DNA of 64,000 nt from NCBI RefSeq assembly GCF_000974445.1, contig NZ_BBOJ01000001.1:1-64000 (forward strand). Direction: 5' to 3'. The notes under the pieces were generated by a model. The model did not search any database and was not told the DNA's origin. It worked only from the letters and a program-made list of their open reading frames with translations. The stretch comes from Lentzea aerocolonigenes (GTDB lineage Bacteria > Actinomycetota > Actinomycetes > Mycobacteriales > Pseudonocardiaceae). Made by a program: the position numbers and the translations under genes. Positions 8,001 to 16,380 of this stretch are shown here, in pieces (position 1 is the stretch's first letter; every line of letters begins with the position of its first letter).

Positions 8001-9477
8001 GCGTGCGGACGGCCTCGAACTCGTCCAGCACCTGCTCGGCGGTGGCGCGGACGGCCAGGACGTCCTGCTTGAGCCCCAGCTCGTCGAGCCAGTGGACACC
8101 GTCGACCACCCTGGTGCACAGCGCGATCAGGCCCTCGAACACCGGCGCGCTCGGGGTCATCTCGGCGCTCATCCTGGTGATGGACAGGCAGTCCGAGATG
8201 CCGCGGACCAGTTCGGCGTTGCCGATGCGGGCGAGCGGGCCCGCCTGCTCGGGCAGCACCTCGTCCTGCACGAACGGCGTGCGCCAGACCTGCATCGGGT
8301 GCACCCGCACGGGGTCGGAGCCGGTCTCGCGGAAGACCACCAGCGTGCCGTCGGCGAAGAGGCAGTAGCCGTGGCAGGTGATCGGCGTCGCGACTTCCTT
8401 GCGGATCACGTTGTAGGGCAACAGCAGGCTGCGGCCCTCACGGCGGGCGTGGTAGACGAACAGCACGTCCTCGCCGTTCGCCGATTTGACGACCCGCTCG
8501 AACTCCAGGTCGTCGGTGTCGACGTCGAACGTCTTGTCCGCGCCCGTGACCAGGTAGTAGCCGCCGGGGAAGATGATTCCCTGGTCCTCCGGAAGCCGTT
8601 GGCAGGCCTGGCCGATGCCGTCGAGCCTCACCACCGCCTTGGTGCGGGTGTTGAAGACGAGGTGCCGGAAGGCCGTCTCGTTGTACGGGCGGATCCTGAG
8701 CAGGATCAACGGGCCGACGCGGGCGTAGTGCACGTCGGCGTCCGCGAGGCTCTGCAACGGCTCGTCGACGGGCTCGTCGTAGACGCCCTCGCCGACCTCG
8801 GTGTTGTTCTCGATCTTGACGGTCAGCGTGCCGCCGACCGTCTCGACGAAGACCTCGTTCTCGATCGCGATGTGCGGGTGCCGGCCGAGCACGTGCTGCT
8901 CACGGGTCGTCTCGACCCACGTGACGTCGTGCGAGGGCGGGAACACGTGGTCGCGGTCGCCGCGGTTGTCGAGGTAGGTGACGGTGCCGTCGACCGCGAT
9001 GTCCCAGCGCAGGACGCGGATGTCCTCGATCCGCGCGCCGGTCTGGAACACCGCGAGCAGCCGTGACTCGACGGTCCGCAGCTGGAGCAGCCGCGTCTCG
9101 CGGTAGTAGCGGTAGAGCTCGGCGAAGTCGTTGCGGAACCTGGGGTCCTGCAGGAAGTCCGCCTCGACCGCGGTGAAGTCCCTGCCGTGCACCGCGAAGA
9201 CGTCGCTGACCGTCGTCTCGGGCTTGAGACCCATGAACACGTTGTAACCGAACAACATCTGCTCGCCGAGAGCGACGATGTCCCGCGGCACGCAGTTGTT
9301 CTCGGTACGGATCCGTTCGGTGGCGAGGAGTTCGAGCGCGGTGCTGCCGAACGTCTCGACGCGCTGGGCGTTCAGCGCTTCCGTGCTCCGGGCGAGCCCG
9401 GCGGCCTGTTCGGCCAGCCGGGCCCGCAGCACCTCGTAGGTTCCGGCGTCCAGTCCAGAAGGTGTGGACACCGTCAT
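5041..9477 (-). CDS. DUF3686-type AAA+ ATPase (annotated elsewhere as DNA repair ATPase), 1478 aa
   Basis: This is a very large cytoplasmic ATPase. The N-terminal third has the beta-rich DUF3686 region (for example LRWDIAVDGTVTYLDNRGD and EVFVETVGGTLTVKIENNT). The middle (about residues 470-830) is long, charged and helical, probably coiled coil. The C-terminus is a MoxR/AAA+ module with Walker A PPGYGKTT (about 1190), Walker B VLLHLDDIQH (about 1257), and sensor-1 MAGNPYTETGRAF followed by an ANRADVWNLGD stretch (about 1310). The ATG overlaps the flotillin stop as ATGA, so it is the last gene of a three-gene operon. The DNA-repair label in databases rests on weak similarity. A remodelling ATPase working with the flotillin scaffold is my inference. 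Confidence 0.85.
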   Translation of the reverse strand: MTVSTPSGLDAGTYEVLRARLAEQAAGLARSTEALNAQRVETFGSTALELLATERIRTENNCVPRDIVALGEQMLFGYNVFMGLKPETTVSDVFAVHGRDFTAVEADFLQDPRFRNDFAELYRYYRETRLLQLRTVESRLLAVFQTGARIEDIRVLRWDIAVDGTVTYLDNRGDRDHVFPPSHDVTWVETTREQHVLGRHPHIAIENEVFVETVGGTLTVKIENNTEVGEGVYDEPVDEPLQSLADADVHYARVGPLILLRIRPYNETAFRHLVFNTRTKAVVRLDGIGQACQRLPEDQGIIFPGGYYLVTGADKTFDVDTDDLEFERVVKSANGEDVLFVYHARREGRSLLLPYNVIRKEVATPITCHGYCLFADGTLVVFRETGSDPVRVHPMQVWRTPFVQDEVLPEQAGPLARIGNAELVRGISDCLSITRMSAEMTPSAPVFEGLIALCTRVVDGVHWLDELGLKQDVLAVRATAEQVLDEFEAVRTLTEHAAGQLRTASEKLASLVRLARSAAPRSADEWVRLLADLRSAQGRLITLKDLKYVDLEEIDRREAELVEELGASARRAVAFLSGEGAFAQYHEEIEQIAAAELKTAAEAKPLKERLEQQQAGLEVLTEVVSTLDAADTTTRTQILASIGEVLAAVNRARATVDGRRAQLANAEGRAEFAAEFALLGQAITGALSVADTPQRCDDQLGRLLLQLENLESRFGEFDDFLVQVGAKRTDVYEAFSARKQTLLDERARKADRLVQSAERVLGTIRRRLGKLTSTDEINTYFAGDPMVAKVRNVAEELRNLGDVRADELDASLRDARQEGGRALRDRADLYDGASIVLGRHRFPVTTEPMNLTLVPRDGSVFYAVTGTDYRSEVRDPEFAGTRAFWDQLLVSETQDVYRSEHLAGCLLAEGRMDVTNAAAERYDEGYEKGVHDHDAEKILAVLQRLHADAELLRYPPATRARAQIFWSEQPEDQRAVWSRKAESLARARTIFGGTHGIRELTKQFGIDELAAEYLFEELACEPRGFVTSKAARTVIDRFRAVVTEELHDRDLIEAWLHAFLGDEDCPEFPEVVAVLLTDLPRYDSSAALSETVTGLLGTHPRVSNQSMELRLDETLTRLRTFTTERVPAFRAYLRRRDELLAEERRRLRLDDYRPAVLNTFVRNRLLNEVYLPLIGDNLAKQLNDGTGLLMLISPPGYGKTTLMEYVANRLGMVFVKVNGPALGNGVTSLDPEEAPNATARQEVERINFAFALGSNVLLHLDDIQHTSPELLQKFISLCDAQRRVDGVWDGETRTFDLRGKRFAVSMAGNPYTETGRAFRVPDMLANRADVWNLGDVLSGRDALFALSYLENASGSNPTLNGVDVEPLVRLANGESVRHEYETVELERMLSVVRKLQRVQQVVLKVNQAYIASAADPSGEPFLLQGSYRNMNRMAARIVPAMNDDEVEALIDDHYLGEAQLLGGLAEANLRKLRELKTR

Positions 9478-11399
9478 GCGTTCTGGCCGTTGTTCTTGGC
9501 CATCTGGGTCAGCGCGATCGCCGCGGCGATGTTCTGCGCGTCACCCGTCGTGAACGAGCTGAGGATCTTGGTCAGGTCCTCCGGGAAGTTCGAGGTCCCG
9601 TCCATCCACTTGGCGCCCAACGCCTGCACGACGTCGGAGTGGCCGACGAAGCTGTCGACCTGCTTGCCCGCGGTGATCGCGTTCGCGATCTTGTCGAAGA
9701 ACATCGTGTCGCCACCGACGATGTCGATGTCGGCCTTCTCCAGGCCGGCCGCGAGGACCACGGCCTGGGCCTCGGCGACCTGGCGCTGCACGTCGATGCC
9801 CTTGAGCCGGATCTCCTTCTCGGCCTCGAGACGCAGGCGGTACTCCTCGTGCTCGCGGGTGGCGGTGTCGAGCGCGGCCATGGCCTCTGCCTTGTGCGAC
9901 AAGCCTTCCGCTTCGCCCTTGAGGCGTTCCTTGATGCCCTCGGCGTCGGCCAGGGCCTTCTCGCGGTCCACCACGGCCTCGGCGCGGCCGACCTTCTCGA
10001 TGGCCTCGGCGTCGCGTTCCTTGACCTGGACGTTCGCGAGGCCGGCCGCGGCGGTCTCGGCCTGGATGCCCTCGGCGAGGCGGATCTTGGCACGGGCGTC
10101 GAGGTCCGCGGCCTGCTGGCGCGACTCGGCGAGCACGACGACCTCGCGGGCCTTGTGCTGCGCGGCCTGTTCCGCGGCCTCCGCGGCCTTGATGTCCTTG
10201 ACCAGCGACTGCTGCGCCTCGGCCTCGGCCATGATCACGATCTGTTGGCGGTCGCGTTCGGCCGACTCGACCGCACGCAGGCGCTTGATGTTCTCCTCCT
10301 GCTCGGCCACGGTCTTCTCGACCGCGACCCGCTCGCGCACCAGGTCGGCGATGGCGCGGCGCTCGTGCTCGAGCTCCTTGTCCTTCTCGATCATGCGCAG
10401 CGCGGTCTCGCGTTCGCGCGCGATGACCTCCAGCATGCGGTCCTTCTCGATGCGCTCGGTCTCGACGGCGATCACGCGCTCGCGGTTCTTCTCGGCGACG
10501 GCGATCTCGCGGGCCTTGTTCTCGGACTGGATGCCGAGCTGCTCCTCGGTGCGGATGAACGCGGTGTTGGCCTTGAGGCGTTCCTCGGCCTGCACCTTCT
10601 GGGTCTCCGCCTCCTGCTGCGCGCGGGCCGTCTCGATCTCGCGCTTCTGCCTGATCTCCGCGTCCGCCTGACGACGTTCGAGCTCCAGGATCGCCTCACG
10701 CGCGCTGACGTTCTGGCGCGTGATCTCCTTCTCCTCGTTGCGGGTGAACTCGTTGGTCTTGACGTGCTCGATCGCGGTCAGCTCGGTGATCTTGCGGATG
10801 CCCTGCGCGTCCAGGATGTTCGCCGGGTCGAGCTGCTTGAGCGGCGTCTGCTCCAGGTAGTCGATGGCCGCGTCCTCGAGGCTGTAGCCGTTGAGGTCGG
10901 TGCCGATGACCTGGACGATCCGGTCGCGGAACTCGTCGCGGTGGGTGTAGAGGTCCACGAAGTCGAGCTGCTTGCCGACGGTCTTGAGCGCCTCGGAGAA
11001 CTTGGCGTTGAACAGCTCCTGCAGCGTCGCCTCGTGGCTCGCGCGCTCGGTGCCGATCGCCTGCGCGACCTTGATGACGTCCTCGACGGTCTTGTTGACC
11101 CGCACGAAGAACGTGATGCGGATGTCCGCGCGGATGTTGTCCTTGCAGATCAGGCCCTCGTTGCCGGCCCTGCGGATCTCGATGGTCTTCACCGAGATGT
11201 CCATCGTCTCGCATCTGTGCAGCACGGGCAGGACGACTGTGCCGGTGAAGGTCACGTCGACCTTTCTCATCTTCGAGACGATGAGCGCCTTGCCCTGTTC
11301 GCACTTCTTGAACAACCTGCTCAACGTGATCGTCGCGAGGATCAGCACGACCACGATCACGGCGATCAGCACGAGCAAGCCCGTCGAAATCGCACCCAT
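9474..11399 (-). CDS. Flotillin-family (SPFH/Band 7) protein, YqiK-like, 641 aa
   Basis: This membrane-bound scaffold protein probably organises membrane microdomains. The N-terminal transmembrane segment is about residues 4-27 (STGLLVLIAVIVVVLILAT). The SPFH domain follows to about residue 230, with CEQGKALIVSKMRKVDVTF and DNIRADIRITFFVRVNKTVE. A very long Ala/Glu-rich coiled coil (about 230-560) is built of repeated AEAEA/REREA-type segments, as in flotillins. The C-terminal flotillin tail ends QMAKNNGQNA. The gene lies 3 bp after the OB-fold gene and overlaps the ATPase gene by ATGA. The yqiJ-yqiK order of E. coli is thus kept, with an ATPase added. Confidence 0.92.
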   Translation of the reverse strand: MGAISTGLLVLIAVIVVVLILATITLSRLFKKCEQGKALIVSKMRKVDVTFTGTVVLPVLHRCETMDISVKTIEIRRAGNEGLICKDNIRADIRITFFVRVNKTVEDVIKVAQAIGTERASHEATLQELFNAKFSEALKTVGKQLDFVDLYTHRDEFRDRIVQVIGTDLNGYSLEDAAIDYLEQTPLKQLDPANILDAQGIRKITELTAIEHVKTNEFTRNEEKEITRQNVSAREAILELERRQADAEIRQKREIETARAQQEAETQKVQAEERLKANTAFIRTEEQLGIQSENKAREIAVAEKNRERVIAVETERIEKDRMLEVIARERETALRMIEKDKELEHERRAIADLVRERVAVEKTVAEQEENIKRLRAVESAERDRQQIVIMAEAEAQQSLVKDIKAAEAAEQAAQHKAREVVVLAESRQQAADLDARAKIRLAEGIQAETAAAGLANVQVKERDAEAIEKVGRAEAVVDREKALADAEGIKERLKGEAEGLSHKAEAMAALDTATREHEEYRLRLEAEKEIRLKGIDVQRQVAEAQAVVLAAGLEKADIDIVGGDTMFFDKIANAITAGKQVDSFVGHSDVVQALGAKWMDGTSNFPEDLTKILSSFTTGDAQNIAAAIALTQMAKNNGQNA

Positions 11400-11402
11400 T
11401 TG

Positions 11403-11933
11403 TCAGCCCCCTGTGGTGATGTCCACGACCCAGAAGAACTCGCCCTCTGCGTCGTAGTCGAAGATCAGCGCGGTCTGTCCCGCTTTCAGTTCGGTGCTCT
11501 GCGAGGCTCGCACCTGCACGACCGCCGTTCCGCCGTCGTCGGCGGTCACCTCGGCCTGCCCGTAGTTCTCGGTCACCCGCGCTGTCTTCACGATCGCCGT
11601 GCGACCCACGAAATCGTTGCGGGACGCGGGTTTCTCCGGCTTGGTCCAGTTCCTGACCGGGATCAGGAGGATCTTGGTGAGCAGCGCGCCCACGAGCAGC
11701 GCGCCGAGGAGGACGACGTACCGGAGCTTCCCTTCCGGCGTCATGACCGTGCCGACCAGCGCCGCGAACCACGTGATCAACACGAAGAGCGAGATCGAGA
11801 TCGGCAGCACCGGGGCGTGGAGGTGGTCCATGCCGATCAGCGCCGCCGTGAGCCAGTACGCCAGCACCACGAGCACCAGGAAGCTGAACAGCACGGTCGG
11901 GAACGCCAGCGCGGCAGCAACGAACTCGGTCAT
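11403..11933 (-). CDS. YqiJ/NfeD-like membrane protein with C-terminal OB fold, 176 aa
   Basis: Three hydrophobic segments (about residues 10-33, 45-66 and 72-92) are followed by a soluble OB-fold-like domain: NDFVGRTAIVKTARVTENYG, QAEVTADDGGTAVVQVR and TALIFDYDAEGEFFWVV. This is the architecture of YqiJ, the partner of flotillin YqiK, and of the NfeD group in general. It is the first gene of the operon with flotillin and the DUF3686 ATPase, 3 bp upstream of the flotillin start. Partnership with the flotillin follows from the known family pairing. Confidence 0.85.
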   Translation of the reverse strand: MTEFVAAALAFPTVLFSFLVLVVLAYWLTAALIGMDHLHAPVLPISISLFVLITWFAALVGTVMTPEGKLRYVVLLGALLVGALLTKILLIPVRNWTKPEKPASRNDFVGRTAIVKTARVTENYGQAEVTADDGGTAVVQVRASQSTELKAGQTALIFDYDAEGEFFWVVDITTGG

Positions 11934-12040
11934 CCTCGCCCCCCCTTCTTGCCCCTCAGATGTTCTGGAGGCGTGATCCGTTGCACTGATACGCGAGTTT
12001 TCGCGGGAATGACAGAGGTCACTCGGCAGTTGTTCGGATC

Positions 12041-12838
12041 ATGGACATCGGGGTGCAGGGGCTGAACTTCGGCGACACCGCCGGACCGGACGAAACGCGA
12101 CGACTCGCTCAGCTGGCGGAGTCCCTCGGCTATCACTCGTGGTGGGCGTCTGATCACGTGGTGCTGCCGTCGCCCAAGGTCGACCCGTCACCGTCCGAAC
12201 CGGACACCGTGATCGTGGATCCGATCGCGCACCTCGGGTTCGTGGCGGCCTCGACGTCCCGGCTGGAGCTCGCCACCGGCATCCTGATCCTGCCCCAGCG
12301 CAACCCGTTGGTGCTCGCGAAGCAGGTGGCGTCGCTCGACCTGTTGAGCGGCGGGCGGTTCACGCTGGGCGTGGGCGCGGGCTACCTGGAACCGGAGATG
12401 ACCGCGGTGGGCGCGTCGTTCGAGGACAGGGGCGCGCGGACCGACGAGTACCTGGACGCGATGGACCAGCTGTGGCACTCGCCGTCGCCGTCGTTCGACG
12501 GCAAGTTCGTGTCGTTCTCCGGCGTCGACGCCCATCCGCGGCCGTCCAACGTGCGGGTGGTCGTCGGCGGGCACAGCCCCGCGGCGTTCCGGCGAGCGGT
12601 GAAGCGCGGCCAGGGGTGGTTCGGCATCGGCACGCCCGACGACATCCGCGGCCACCTCGCGCGTTTTCTCGACCGGCCGGCCGGGTTCCGGATCAGCGTG
12701 TCCGCGCAGGTTCCCCTGTCGGACTCGGTGATCAAGGAGTACGAGGACCTCGGCGTGGACGAGCTGGTGATCTACCCGCCGGCGTTCGACGGCACCGTGG
12801 ACGAGGTGCTGAAGCGCAACGCCGAGTTCATTGGCTAA
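12041..12838 (+). CDS. LLM-class (luciferase-like) F420-dependent oxidoreductase, 265 aa
   Basis: This is a bacterial-luciferase-like TIM barrel, probably using F420 or flavin. Family stretches seen: RLAQLAESLGYHSWWASDHV, LGFVAASTSRLELATGILIL, PQRNPLVLAKQVASLDLLSG, GRFTLGVGAGYLEPE and VVVGGHSPAAFRRAVKRGQG. The length is a little short for the family, which is usual for the TIGR03619 type. The start ATG (MDIGVQGLNF) lies where the first beta strand should begin. It is followed 11 bp later by the CobW-type gene, so the two probably share a transcript. Confidence 0.88.
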   Translation: MDIGVQGLNFGDTAGPDETRRLAQLAESLGYHSWWASDHVVLPSPKVDPSPSEPDTVIVDPIAHLGFVAASTSRLELATGILILPQRNPLVLAKQVASLDLLSGGRFTLGVGAGYLEPEMTAVGASFEDRGARTDEYLDAMDQLWHSPSPSFDGKFVSFSGVDAHPRPSNVRVVVGGHSPAAFRRAVKRGQGWFGIGTPDDIRGHLARFLDRPAGFRISVSAQVPLSDSVIKEYEDLGVDELVIYPPAFDGTVDEVLKRNAEFIG

Positions 12839-12849
12839 CCTCGGTCGGC

Positions 12850-13758
12850 GTGATCCCCGTCGTCGTGCTCGCCGGCTTTCTCGGTTCCGGCAAGACCACC
12901 CTGCTCAACCACCTGCTGCGCACGTCCGGCGGCACGCGGATCGGCGTCGTGGTGAACGACTTCGGGCGGATCAACATCGACGCGTTCGCGGTGTCGGCCC
13001 AGGTCGACTCGATGGTGTCGCTGTCCAACGGCTGCCTGTGCTGCGCGGTCGACGGCACCGAGCTGGACTCCATGCTGTCGAAGCTGGCCGCGGCCGACCT
13101 GGACGTCATCGTGATCGAGGCGTCCGGCCTGGCCGAGCCGTCGACGCTGGTCAGGATGGTGCTCCAGGCGCCGGGGGTGACGTACGGCGGCTTGATCTAC
13201 GTGGTCGACGCGGTGGAGTTCGAGGCCGTGCCGGACCTGTCACGTGATCTTTCGCTGGCCGACCTGGTGGTGCTGAACAAGGTCGACAGGGTCTCGTCGC
13301 TGCCGTCGCTTCCCTGTTCGGTGCCGGTGCTCCCCGTGTCGTACGGGCGAATCGATCCCGCGCTGCTGTTCGAGGTGCGCCCGCCGGACCTGGGGCCGCG
13401 CCAGCTGTCGTTCGACGACCTGGAGGACCACTCGACGCACGCGCACGCAGTTTACGACAGCGTGTCGTTCGAGTCTGCGGATCCGTTGCACCCCAAGCTG
13501 TTCATGGACTTCCTGGACGCGCGCCCCGAGGGGTTGTTCCGCGCCAAGGGTTTCGTGCAGTTCCCTGGCGGCACGTTCATGCTGCACACCGTCGGCTCCT
13601 ACGTCTCGTTCACACCGGTCGAGCCCGCCCCGACGCAGCTGGTGCTGATCGGGGCGGGCATCGATCCGGACTCGTTGACGGACTGGCTGATGGCGTGTGT
13701 GGCGGACGGACCGGTCACCGAGCAGGACATGCTCTGGGTGCTCCGGTACGCCCGCTGA
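12850..13758 (+). CDS. CobW/COG0523-family GTP-binding metallochaperone, 302 aa
   Basis: This is a G3E P-loop GTPase thought to load metal ions into target proteins. Visible motifs: Walker A GFLGSGKTT near the N-terminus, the metal-binding CxCC in SNGCLCCAVDGTELD (about residue 60), DVIVIEASGLAEP, and the base-recognition NKVD in VVLNKVDRV. A shortened CobW C-terminal domain follows (LFRAKGFVQFPGGTFMLHTV). The frame is open further upstream, but the GTG at 12850 puts the P-loop at the usual distance and avoids overlap with the LLM gene. No zinc-regulator box was identified, so the metal is unknown. Confidence 0.9.
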   Translation: MIPVVVLAGFLGSGKTTLLNHLLRTSGGTRIGVVVNDFGRINIDAFAVSAQVDSMVSLSNGCLCCAVDGTELDSMLSKLAAADLDVIVIEASGLAEPSTLVRMVLQAPGVTYGGLIYVVDAVEFEAVPDLSRDLSLADLVVLNKVDRVSSLPSLPCSVPVLPVSYGRIDPALLFEVRPPDLGPRQLSFDDLEDHSTHAHAVYDSVSFESADPLHPKLFMDFLDARPEGLFRAKGFVQFPGGTFMLHTVGSYVSFTPVEPAPTQLVLIGAGIDPDSLTDWLMACVADGPVTEQDMLWVLRYAR

Positions 13759-13760
13759 CC

Positions 13761-14870
13761 TCACTTCTCGCAGAGCGCCCTGTCCACAGTGGACAGGATC
13801 TCGTCGTGCGCCTTCGCCGCTTCCTCCGGCGTGTCCTGGAACGTGCCGGGAAGGGCCGTCACCGCGACGGAGAACGCCTTGCCGTTGGGCGCCACACCAC
13901 CACGCGTCTCGAACCCGTGGATGTCGCCGCCGTGCCCCCAGTACCGGCCACCGCACGTGAGCGGCGAACTCGCGATGCCGAGCCCGTACTCGACGCCGGG
14001 CCACATCTCGCCGGCGGTGTCGACGGTCTTCTGCATCTCGTCGAGCTGGGCCTTCTTCAGCAGATCACCCTTCAACAGCCCGCGGTAGAAGCTGTTGAGG
14101 TCGGTGGTGGTGGAGATGATCTGCCCCGCCGCCCAGCCCCACGACGGGTCGAGCTCGGTGACGTCCTCGATCCCGTTGCCGGTCCTGGAGTACCCGTGCG
14201 GGTGCCGGCCCCGAATGGTCTCGTCACCGACACCCGGCCAGTAGGTGTCCTTCAGCCCGAGCTTCCGGACGATCCGCTGGTCGACGTTCTCGGCGACCGG
14301 CCGCCCGGTGACCTTCTGGATCAGCAGCCCCAGCAGCACGTAGTTCGTGTTGCTGTACTTGAACTTCGCACCGGGCTCGTTGGTCACCGGGTGCGCGACG
14401 CCGACGGCGAGCAACTCGTGCGGTTCGAGGTACCGGTGCCGCACCTCCTCGAACTTGTCGAGTCCCAGGTACTGCGTGTAGTTCGCGAGCCCGCTGGTGT
14501 GGTTGAGCAGCTGCCGCACGGTGATCCGGTCGTCCTTGACCGCGCCCGGCAGGTAGTGGTTGATCGGCTTGTCGAGCTCGACCTTCCCCTCCCCGACGAG
14601 CTGCATGACCACGGTGGCGACGAAAGCCTTGGTGTTGGACCCGGCTCGCACCTGCCCGTTCCGCGGAACGGGCACGCGCTTGCCCAGCTCAGCCGTGCCG
14701 GACGTGTACTGCACCGCCCTGCCGTTCGCCTCGGTGACGGTGCCGAGCGCGGCGGGGAACTCCTTCGCGAGCCCGTCGAGCCGCTTCTGGAGCTGGTCAC
14801 CGGGCGCGGCCATGGCCGTTCCGCTGCACAGCATGGCCACGGCCAGCACTCCTACCAGCGTCTTCTTCAT
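13761..14870 (-). CDS. Secreted serine hydrolase, class C beta-lactamase / D-Ala-D-Ala carboxypeptidase fold, 369 aa
   Basis: Signal peptide MKKTLVGVLAVAMLCSGTAMA with likely cleavage before APG. The penicillin-binding-type catalytic set is visible: SxxK as SNTK in VRAGSNTKAFVATV (nucleophile Ser), YxN as YSN in FKYSNTNYVLLGLLIQKVTG, and the third motif as HGG in WGHGGDIHGFETRGG. The protein is therefore an exported peptidase or esterase acting on peptidoglycan or D-amino-acid peptides. The fold does not separate these roles. It converges with the CobW-type gene, with 2 bp between them. A homologous gene lies at 28761-29879. Confidence 0.9.
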   Translation of the reverse strand: MKKTLVGVLAVAMLCSGTAMAAPGDQLQKRLDGLAKEFPAALGTVTEANGRAVQYTSGTAELGKRVPVPRNGQVRAGSNTKAFVATVVMQLVGEGKVELDKPINHYLPGAVKDDRITVRQLLNHTSGLANYTQYLGLDKFEEVRHRYLEPHELLAVGVAHPVTNEPGAKFKYSNTNYVLLGLLIQKVTGRPVAENVDQRIVRKLGLKDTYWPGVGDETIRGRHPHGYSRTGNGIEDVTELDPSWGWAAGQIISTTTDLNSFYRGLLKGDLLKKAQLDEMQKTVDTAGEMWPGVEYGLGIASSPLTCGGRYWGHGGDIHGFETRGGVAPNGKAFSVAVTALPGTFQDTPEEAAKAHDEILSTVDRALCEK

Positions 14871-14970
14871 CGTGCGCCTCCCCTTTTCCGTCGATGGGGA
14901 GAGACTTCCAATTCTTCTTCGGCCACACAGTCACGCACGCTGCCGATGACCAGGTGAAGCAGGCTCCACC

Positions 14971-16044
14971 TCAGTAGCGAACGCTGCTTTGCCGGAGCGG
15001 CGGGTAGACGGCGGACGCCTCGCCGTCCACCGTCGTGCCGGCGAACTGCAGCATGGCCCGCAACTCACCGTGCAGCGGCGCGGGGTAGTTGAGGTCGGGC
15101 CGGGAGACTTGGTCGAGCTCCTGGATCTGATCCGCGGTGAGCACGACCTCCTGGAGATTGCTCTCCAGGTGCTCCAGCCTCCGCGCCCCGATGATCGGCA
15201 CGACGGTGCCCTTCTGCGCCTTCAACCAGGCCAGCGACACGGCCGCCGCAGTGGTGCCCGCCTCCTCGGCGATCTTGTTCACCACGTCGATGACCTTGAA
15301 CTCGTCCTCGGTCGGCGGGTTGACGAAAGAGGCACGCTCCGAGTCGCTGACCTGCACGTTCCTCCGATACTTGCCACTGAGGAACCCGTTCTTGAGCGGA
15401 CTCCAAGGCACCAGCGCCATACCCATGTCCCGGGCCATGGGCGCGATCTCCCCCTCGACAGTCCGCGCCAGCAACGAGTACTCGACCTGCAACGCGATCA
15501 ACGGCGTCCACCGGTTCAGCACGGCCATCGTCTGGGCCTGCGCCGTCACCCAGGCAGGCACGTTGGAGAACCCGATGTACCCGACCTTGCCCGATCCCAC
15601 CAGATCGTCGAGCGCCGCGAGGGTCTCCTCGACGGGGGTGTTCCGATCCCAGTTGTGCATCCAGTAGAGGTCCAGGTAGTCCGTCTGAAGACGCCGAAGA
15701 GTCTCCTCGAGCTGCCGGCGGATCGCCGTGCGCCCCGCCCCGCCGCCGTTGGGGTCGCCGGGGTGCATGTTGAAGAAGAACTTGGACGCGAGCACCACCC
15801 GATCGCGAATCCCGTTGGCCTTCAGGAAGTCGCCGAGGATCTTCTCCGAGTGCCCGTTGGTGTAGAAGTTGGCGGTGTCGACGAAGTTCCCACCGCGATC
15901 GAGGTAAGCCTTGAGGATCTTCTCCGACTCCTCGACACTGCAGCCGGCAGATCCGGGGTCCTCGCCGAAGGTCATGGCGCCGAGGGCAGCGGGGCTGACG
16001 CGGAGGCCGGAGCGGCCCAGGGTGACGTAGTGGTCGAGCGGCAT
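14971..16044 (-). CDS. Aldo/keto reductase, 357 aa
   Basis: This is an NADPH-dependent reductase with a TIM barrel. Tetrad residues fall in the expected places: Asp and Tyr in GGNFVDTANFYTNGHSEKIL, Lys in RVVLASKFFFNM, His in DYLDLYWMHNWD. Cofactor contacts are suggested by IGFSNVPAWV and PIIGARRLEHLESNL. I chose the ATG giving MPLDHYVTLGRSGL because AGGAG stands 8 nt upstream; the frame extends further but without family similarity. The substrate is unknown. It stands just before tRNA-Lys, outside the integrated element. Confidence 0.9.
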   Translation of the reverse strand: MPLDHYVTLGRSGLRVSPAALGAMTFGEDPGSAGCSVEESEKILKAYLDRGGNFVDTANFYTNGHSEKILGDFLKANGIRDRVVLASKFFFNMHPGDPNGGGAGRTAIRRQLEETLRRLQTDYLDLYWMHNWDRNTPVEETLAALDDLVGSGKVGYIGFSNVPAWVTAQAQTMAVLNRWTPLIALQVEYSLLARTVEGEIAPMARDMGMALVPWSPLKNGFLSGKYRRNVQVSDSERASFVNPPTEDEFKVIDVVNKIAEEAGTTAAAVSLAWLKAQKGTVVPIIGARRLEHLESNLQEVVLTADQIQELDQVSRPDLNYPAPLHGELRAMLQFAGTTVDGEASAVYPPLRQSSVRY

Positions 16045-16230
16045 TTGGCTGGCTCCTTGGAGGGTTCGTTCGTTGTGCTCCAAGTTCAGCCGGTTGCGGT
16101 TGGCGGCGGTACGTCGATCCGACCTCGGTCTTGCCTGATCCTCTCGCTCTCGGTCGGCGGGGTGCGTCAACCGTGAGGTTGGCAACCCGGACGACACACG
16201 GCGGGGTAGATCGGTAGGCTGTCCCGGCGA

Positions 16231-16306
16231 GGGCTGCTAGCTCAATTGGCAGAGCAGGAGACTTTTAATCTTCGGGTTCAGGGTTCGAGTCCCTGGCGGC
16301 CCACCA
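16231..16306 (+). tRNA. tRNA-Lys (anticodon TTT), target of the integrated element
   Basis: Acceptor stem GGGCTGC pairs with GCGGCCC, discriminator A, and an encoded CCA at 16304-16306. The D-arm (TAGCTCAATTGGCAGAGCA), anticodon stem GGAGA/TCTTC with loop CTTTTAA, and T-arm with GGTTCGAGTCC are all present. The 3' half from 16269 on is part of the attL core, so the element restored a full tRNA gene when it inserted. Confidence 0.97.
16269..16304 (+). other. attL core within tRNA-Lys 3' end
   Basis: This 36-bp stretch covers the 3' anticodon stem, variable loop, T-arm and acceptor 3' strand. It is repeated exactly at 26154-26189. Confidence 0.92.
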
Positions 16307-16334
16307 AACCCCCAGGTCACAGGCCTGGGGGTTT
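16306..16334. terminator. Terminator hairpin behind tRNA-Lys
   Basis: AAACCCCCAGG and CCTGGGGGTTT form an 11-bp perfect stem around a 7-nt loop, then CGCTTTG. Because it lies inside the att boundary, this terminator was brought by the element. It would serve the tRNA on the plus strand and int on the minus strand. Confidence 0.75.
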
Positions 16335-16351
16335 CGCTTTGTCCGGGTCTC

Positions 16352-16374
16352 CCCACACTTAACCCACACAAAAC
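16352..16374 (+). repeat. Direct repeat near attL, candidate integrase arm-type site
   Basis: The stretch starts CCCACACTTAACCC and goes on with CACAAAAC. A copy with 22 of 23 identical bases lies at 26017-26039. Both are in the same orientation, each in an arm of the future attP. Integrase or Xis binding is inferred from the position only. Confidence 0.6.
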
Positions 16375-16380
16375 CGCTGG

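Noticed and set aside
9462..12065. 867-codon plus-strand open frame
   Set aside because: Antisense shadow of the flotillin and YqiJ-like genes, caused by high third-position GC; its Leu/Asp/Arg/Val repeats mirror the coiled coil.
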